Assembly (NCBI GenBank): GCA_963726335.1
Contig: CAVSCD010000010.1
Coordinates: 248,001-312,000, forward strand
From: CAVSCD01 sp963726335
Lineage (GTDB): Bacteria > Acidobacteriota > Aminicenantia > Aminicenantales > UBA8522
Reading direction: 5' to 3'
DNA length: 64,000 nt
Shown: piece after piece, positions 60,704 to 64,000 of the stretch
Layout: each line of letters begins with the position of its first letter
How positions within the stretch are numbered: the stretch's first letter is position 1
Notes under the pieces: generated by a model
The model's input: only the letters and a program-made list of their open reading frames with translations
Told to the model about the DNA's origin: nothing
The model's database searches: none
Position numbers and translations under genes: made by a program

Positions 60704-61516
60704 TCAGGAGGGGCGGGGTTTCTTGCCGTGCGTGAGAAATTCGCGGGAGAGCTTGTCGAGCTCAGTCTCGATCTCTTCGAGCGTCCGGAGCTTCATCCGC
60801 CGCATATGGGCGTCTTCTTCCGGGCCCCGGACGTATTCGAGTTCCGGCTCCATCTTCTCCGCGCCCCCCACGGCTTCATCGACTTTCCGCTCGTCGGCGA
60901 TCCTGTCCTCGGTCCTGAGCTTCGGGCCGAAAACCTTCTCCCTGACGACGGGGACCGTGAGCTTGGCGATCTCCTTGAAGGTCTCGAAGACCCCGGCGCC
61001 GGTGATCGCCGAAGCCTCGACATAGGGCCGGTTTCCAGGGTTGAACAGCCGGTTGAAGGTCTCTACCGGTATCAGGTTGTCCAGGTCCCGCTTGTTGTAC
61101 TGGAAGACGAGCGGGATCTCGTTGATGTCCAGGTCGAGGGCCAGAAGGTTCCGCCTGAGGTTATCGAAGCTCTCCAGGTTGGCATCGAGTAAAGGGATCT
61201 GGGAGTCGGCGACGAAGATCACGCCGTCGGAGCCCCGCAGCACGTTCTTGCGGGAGGCTTCGTAGAAGATCTGGCCGGGAACGGTCATGAGCTGGAAGTG
61301 GACCATATAATCCTTGATCAGCCCGGCCTTGACCGGCAACAGGTCGAAGAAGTACGTCCGTTCGGTGTCGGTTTCCAGGGAGACGAGGTCGCCCCGGGCG
61401 CTTTTGTCCAGCTTCCCGTAGATGTAGCGGAGGTTCGTCGTCTTGCCGCTCAGGCCGGCGCCGTAATAGACGACCTTGATGGCCAGGTTTTTCGTGACGT
61501 GATTGACAAACGCCAT
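60704..61516 (-). CDS. MglA-like small GTPase with C-terminal extension
   Basis: 270 aa, intact. Ras-like motifs: P-loop YYGAGLSGKTTNL, LVSLETDTERTYFFD (switch I region), G3 as LMTVPGQIFYEASRK, G4 as YNKRD and SAITGAG as G5. This is the MglA pattern (TVPGQ and the beta-2 screw region). MglA controls polarity and motility in myxobacteria with its GAP MglB. Here a charged helical tail of about 75 residues (LRTLEEIETELDKLSREFL) replaces a partner, and no mglB is adjacent. It is convergent with the VWFA gene 24 nt away. Confidence 0.85.
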   Translation of the reverse strand: MAFVNHVTKNLAIKVVYYGAGLSGKTTNLRYIYGKLDKSARGDLVSLETDTERTYFFDLLPVKAGLIKDYMVHFQLMTVPGQIFYEASRKNVLRGSDGVIFVADSQIPLLDANLESFDNLRRNLLALDLDINEIPLVFQYNKRDLDNLIPVETFNRLFNPGNRPYVEASAITGAGVFETFKEIAKLTVPVVREKVFGPKLRTEDRIADERKVDEAVGGAEKMEPELEYVRGPEEDAHMRRMKLRTLEEIETELDKLSREFLTHGKKPRPS

Positions 61517-61951
61517 GGTGCACTTTTCCCGGCGTAATGCTTAACACACCTGCAAAACGAAGTCAAACAGGCTCGGGGTATGGGCTCGAAGGCCCGCGAA
61601 TTTCCCACATCGCCCTTTTGGAGGGAGAGAGCTTCGCTTTTCCCTATCCAACGTTCGCTGCGCTCACTGCCTCCCCTTCGCGTACCATGTGTACACTAGC
61701 TATCAAATTTGCACGTTTTCATGGTGAGTCGTACTAATAGTAGAAAGTCAAAGTTGCATTGTGGTGAAAGGCCGATGTACTGGCCATCAAGCACTAATGA
61801 TGCCCGCTGTTACCAGATAGAGTCACCTGCACCATTAAGTGGGCATGCGCTGGGCGCGCCATCGGCAATCTTCCCTGATAATTCTTTTTCGATCTTGGCA
61901 TAGAATATGCTATGAATAAGAACGGATGGATTATGCGATGGGGTGAAGCGC
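61517..61951. other. 435-base AT-richer intergenic region
   Basis: From about 61690 the composition becomes markedly more A+T rich than the flanking genes. It contains one arm of a 13-bp inverted repeat (61690-61702) and a 64-codon frame (61709-61903) without recognisable features. I see no tRNA or clear promoter. It looks like foreign or relic DNA. Confidence 0.45.
61690..61702 (+). repeat. Left arm of a 13-bp inverted repeat
   Basis: TGTACACTAGCTA, whose exact reverse complement TAGCTAGTGTACA occurs at 63009-63021. The two arms enclose 1.3 kb containing the gene at 61952 and a truncated VWFA gene. Confidence 0.55.
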
Positions 61952-62875
61952 ATGAGAGCTAAAGCCCTCCGGCAGGCCGCCGCGATACCGTTTATCCTGA
62001 CCGCAGCCCTGATCTTAGAGCTTCCCGCGCAGGAAGCGCCGGCTCAGAAGGTCGATCCGTTCCAACTGGCGCTCGTGCTCAAGTCGGCGCGGCAATACTG
62101 CCAGCGGCTGGAGAAAGCGGCGCTCGACTTCGTCTGCCAGGAAGAAGCCTGGGAATTCATCGACCTGACGCGCGACAACGAACCGAACCTCGTGAGGCAG
62201 GTCCCGAGCGCCGCTTCGGTCTCGGGCGAATGGTATTCCGGACATCGCGCCGAGCTTCGGTTCGATCGGCCCGCCACCGGCAAGTCGGAGAACTCCTACC
62301 TTTTTGACTACCAGTTTCTCCGGAAGGCGGGCGAGGTCAAGGAGAACCGGGTGCTTCTCGAAAAGAACGGAAAGAAGGCAGGCGGGAAGGACGCGCCTCC
62401 GAAAACAGAAGCTTTTCAGTTCGCGGACATTCTCCTGGCGCCCGTCCGCCTCCTGGATGAGCGCTTCGGCGGGTACTACGATTATCGGCTTCTTCGGGAA
62501 GATGAGCTGAACGGCGTGACGGCCTGGGTTCTGGACGTTGTGCCGCGCCTTTCGGTCGTCGACGTCTACCTCGGCGGCAGGCTCTGGCTCAAGAAGGAGG
62601 ACTCGAGCGTCCTCCGGATCGATTGGGATCCGGCGACCTTCGGCCGCTACGAGATCATCGAACAGCGGGCGAAGAGATTCGAATCCAAGCCCGAGGTCAC
62701 GTCGACCACCGAGTTCGGGTTCGAAAAGAACGGCCTGCGGTTCCCGAGCCTCGACCTGACCGAGGAAGCCTACGTCGACAAGGACGGCGCCAGGTTCGTC
62801 CGGGCGGTGACCAAGGTCGTCTACAAGGAATACAAGTTCTTCACCGTCGAAACCGAGACGGATTTCGAGAAGTAA
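61952..62875 (+). CDS. Hypothetical secreted protein
   Basis: 307 aa from ATG 61952 (GGGGTG 6 nt upstream); a GTG at 61943 is possible. Signal peptide (AAAIPFILTAALILELPA). The mature protein has a short helix with two cysteines (QYCQRLEKAALDFVCQEE), then many beta strands (SYLFDYQFLRKAG, FGGYYDYRLLREDELNG, VTAWVLDVVP, RLWLKKEDSSVLRIDWD). The rhythm resembles LolA/LppX-like lipoprotein-binding half-barrels, but I cannot assign a family. A VWFA-type gene starts 1 nt after its stop, so the pair may have worked together. Confidence 0.65.
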   Translation: MRAKALRQAAAIPFILTAALILELPAQEAPAQKVDPFQLALVLKSARQYCQRLEKAALDFVCQEEAWEFIDLTRDNEPNLVRQVPSAASVSGEWYSGHRAELRFDRPATGKSENSYLFDYQFLRKAGEVKENRVLLEKNGKKAGGKDAPPKTEAFQFADILLAPVRLLDERFGGYYDYRLLREDELNGVTAWVLDVVPRLSVVDVYLGGRLWLKKEDSSVLRIDWDPATFGRYEIIEQRAKRFESKPEVTSTTEFGFEKNGLRFPSLDLTEEAYVDKDGARFVRAVTKVVYKEYKFFTVETETDFEK

Positions 62876-62876
62876 G

Positions 62877-63011
62877 TTGGGGACCTATCTCAGGCTTTTC
62901 GCGGTCGCCGCGCTCCTTTCGGGTGTCGCTTATCCTCCCCAGGAAAGACCCGACGCTCAGAAGCCGCTGCAGTACGAAGTGACCGTATCTTTGAAGCTCA
63001 TCCAGGTCTAG
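62877..63011 (+). pseudogene. Truncated VWFA-family gene (N-terminal 44 codons only)
   Basis: From TTG 62877 the frame reads a signal helix (LRLFAVAALLSGVAYP) and QKPLQYEVTVSLKLIQV, closely matching LQYEVSVALKLISV of the VWFA protein at 58496. It then ends at TAG 63009-63011. That stop is the first triplet of the 13-bp inverted-repeat arm, and no further VWFA sequence follows. The rest of the gene was lost at this junction. Confidence 0.6.
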
Positions 63012-63021
63012 CTAGTGTACA
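63009..63021 (-). repeat. Right arm of the 13-bp inverted repeat
   Basis: TAGCTAGTGTACA, the exact reverse complement of 61690-61702. It begins at the point where the VWFA-family reading frame is cut. Directly beyond it, GTGACGTTCGCATTTCCAC is AT-balanced and non-coding, possibly an insertion-sequence end. Confidence 0.55.
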
Positions 63022-63124
63022 GTGACGTTCGCATTTCCACTTAAGAGAGGAGCCATCGGAAACTCTCGTCGACGGCTAAATCGAATGACCGGCTGGAAAC
63101 CTGATGCCCGATGCGTGATTGGGC

Positions 63125-64000
63125 TCAGGGAAGCATAAAGCTGAGCAGGCGGTCGTATTTGGCGATGATCTTGGGCCAGTCGTAGTTCCTGAGGACGTAA
63201 GCGTAGCCGTTAGCGCCGAACAGCCGCCTCAGCTTCTCGTCGCCGGCGAGGAGGCCGAGGGCGGAGGCGAATTCGCCGGCCCCGGAATAGAAGAGCCCGC
63301 ACTGGCCTTTAAGGCAGTGCTCCCTGAGCGGCTCGGCCTCGGCCTGGACGAGGATGGGCGTCTTGACGGCCAGCGACTCGATGGCCGCCATGCACAAGCT
63401 CTCGAAATGCGACGGGTGGACGGTCAATTCGGCCGCCGCCATGGCCTCGTTCTTCTCCCGGGGGGAGACGAAGCCCAGATATCTTATCCGCGGGTCCGCC
63501 GGCAGGTCCATGAGCCGGTTCCCGATGAGAACGAGGTCGAGGCCGGGGTTCGAGTCCGCGTACCCGAGAAAATAGTCGATGAGCTCGCGGCAGCCCTTGC
63601 CCGGCTCGATCCGGCCGGCGTAGAGGATGAACGGCCGCTCGAGGTCGTGTTTTCTGCGGAACCCGGCGGTGTCCAGGCCCTCGGGAAAATCCACGCCGAC
63701 GCCCACGGTGTCCTGGTATTTTCCGTTGAACGGGAAGTGCCGGCCGAGCATGTTCTTTTCCGCTTCCGTGTTGAACATGAAGGCGGAGGGAGCGGCGAAG
63801 ACCTCCTTCATGAGGCGAAGACGGAGCGCCGGCTCGTCGTGGGCCGTGGGGACGAGCGTCTTTTTCCCCCCGATCCGCTGCAAACCCCTATACGTCGTGT
63901 AGTAAAGATACGTAAAGAAGATGAAGTGGTCGTGCGCGCCCTCCTCTTTTTCCAGGGCCTCGAGGAGGGCCGGCGTCGAAGGCCCCTGCCTCTCGATCCA
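63125..64000 (-). CDS. GT4-family glycosyltransferase (5' end off the window)
   Basis: 292 codons visible, open to the window edge. The C-terminal GT-B domain shows FILYAGRIEPGKGCRELIDYF, LDLVLIGNRLMDLP, IRYLGFVSPREKNEAMAAAE and HPSHFESLCMAAIESLAVKTP, the EX7E-type donor site of GT4. The N-terminal part has HDEPALRLRLMKEVFAAPSA and FMFNTEAEKNMLGRHF. It transfers a sugar from a nucleotide donor, probably in surface glycan synthesis. It is separated from the VWFA relic by 110 nt of non-coding DNA. Confidence 0.88.
   Translation of the reverse strand, partial: WIERQGPSTPALLEALEKEEGAHDHFIFFTYLYYTTYRGLQRIGGKKTLVPTAHDEPALRLRLMKEVFAAPSAFMFNTEAEKNMLGRHFPFNGKYQDTVGVGVDFPEGLDTAGFRRKHDLERPFILYAGRIEPGKGCRELIDYFLGYADSNPGLDLVLIGNRLMDLPADPRIRYLGFVSPREKNEAMAAAELTVHPSHFESLCMAAIESLAVKTPILVQAEAEPLREHCLKGQCGLFYSGAGEFASALGLLAGDEKLRRLFGANGYAYVLRNYDWPKIIAKYDRLLSFMLP

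Noticed and set aside
61709..61903. 64-codon frame in the AT-rich segment as a small toxin or regulator
   Set aside because: No ribosome site, no hydrophobic or DNA-binding pattern, and no partner gene; it cannot be supported as coding.

Overview
The window reads as a high-GC chromosome of an uncultured, Gram-negative-type bacterium, most probably Candidatus Aminicenantes or another Acidobacteriota-related lineage. The pointers are an acidobacterial VWFA-type secreted protein, a FecR/DUF6600 surface protein, an MglA-like GTPase, outer-membrane beta-barrels ending in aromatic residues, and a MurE carrying the meso-diaminopimelate DNPR motif. Assignment is by gene content only. Many universally essential genes (gyrA, gyrB, murD, murF, murG, ftsI, ftsQ) are split by single-base frameshifts while their codons stay well conserved. 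These look like indel errors in a draft or metagenome assembly rather than gene death, and each is annotated here as one gene.

Layout. 0-3.7 kb: Tat-type aldo/keto reductase (partial), isochorismatase-like hydrolase, secreted beta-propeller glycosidase-like lipoprotein and a methyltransferase. All four sit behind near-identical sigma-70 promoters, and a decayed IS91-like transposase tail lies beside the methyltransferase. 3.7-10.9 kb: ADP-forming acetate-CoA ligase, gyrA and gyrB on the minus strand. 11.0-19.6 kb: OBG/DRG-like GTPase with TGS domain, secreted glycosidase-like protein, iron alcohol dehydrogenase, cyclophilin + M28 peptidase operon, and an M23 murein peptidase bracketed by a MITE/REP-like repeat. 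19.6-23.1 kb: FecR/DUF6600 protein behind a sigma-54-type promoter, a NUDIX hydrolase and a DUF2007 protein.

23.1-38.9 kb is a tightly packed division and cell-wall (dcw) cluster: mraZ-rsmH-ftsL-ftsI-murE-murF-mraY-murD-ftsW-murG-murC-ftsQ-ftsA-ftsZ. Most genes overlap by ATGA/GTGA/TAATG, it starts at a TTGACA promoter with three MraZ boxes, and it lacks murB and ddl. hutI follows ftsZ after 7 nt.

40.2-50.7 kb is the most distinctive accessory region. A minus-strand operon encodes a giant (about 1290 aa) PgaB/PelA-like protein (DUF2334 deacetylase + GATase-like + TIM-barrel hydrolase-like + C-terminal membrane helix), a processive family-2 glycosyltransferase and an outer-membrane beta-barrel. 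The three are coupled by ATGA overlaps and driven by a consensus sigma-54 promoter. Divergently transcribed are a UDP-GlcNAc 2-epimerase and a GH3 beta-glucosidase. I read this as a sigma-54-controlled exopolysaccharide synthesis, modification and export locus. 50.7-64 kb: PorT-like barrel, small anchored protein, an amidohydrolase/permease/M20 cluster with a gene relic, Tat-type aldo/keto reductase, ComM/YifB, VWFA protein, MglA-like GTPase, a 13-bp inverted-repeat-bounded segment with a truncated VWFA gene, and a GT4 glycosyltransferase running off the end. I see no rRNA, tRNA or CRISPR array.
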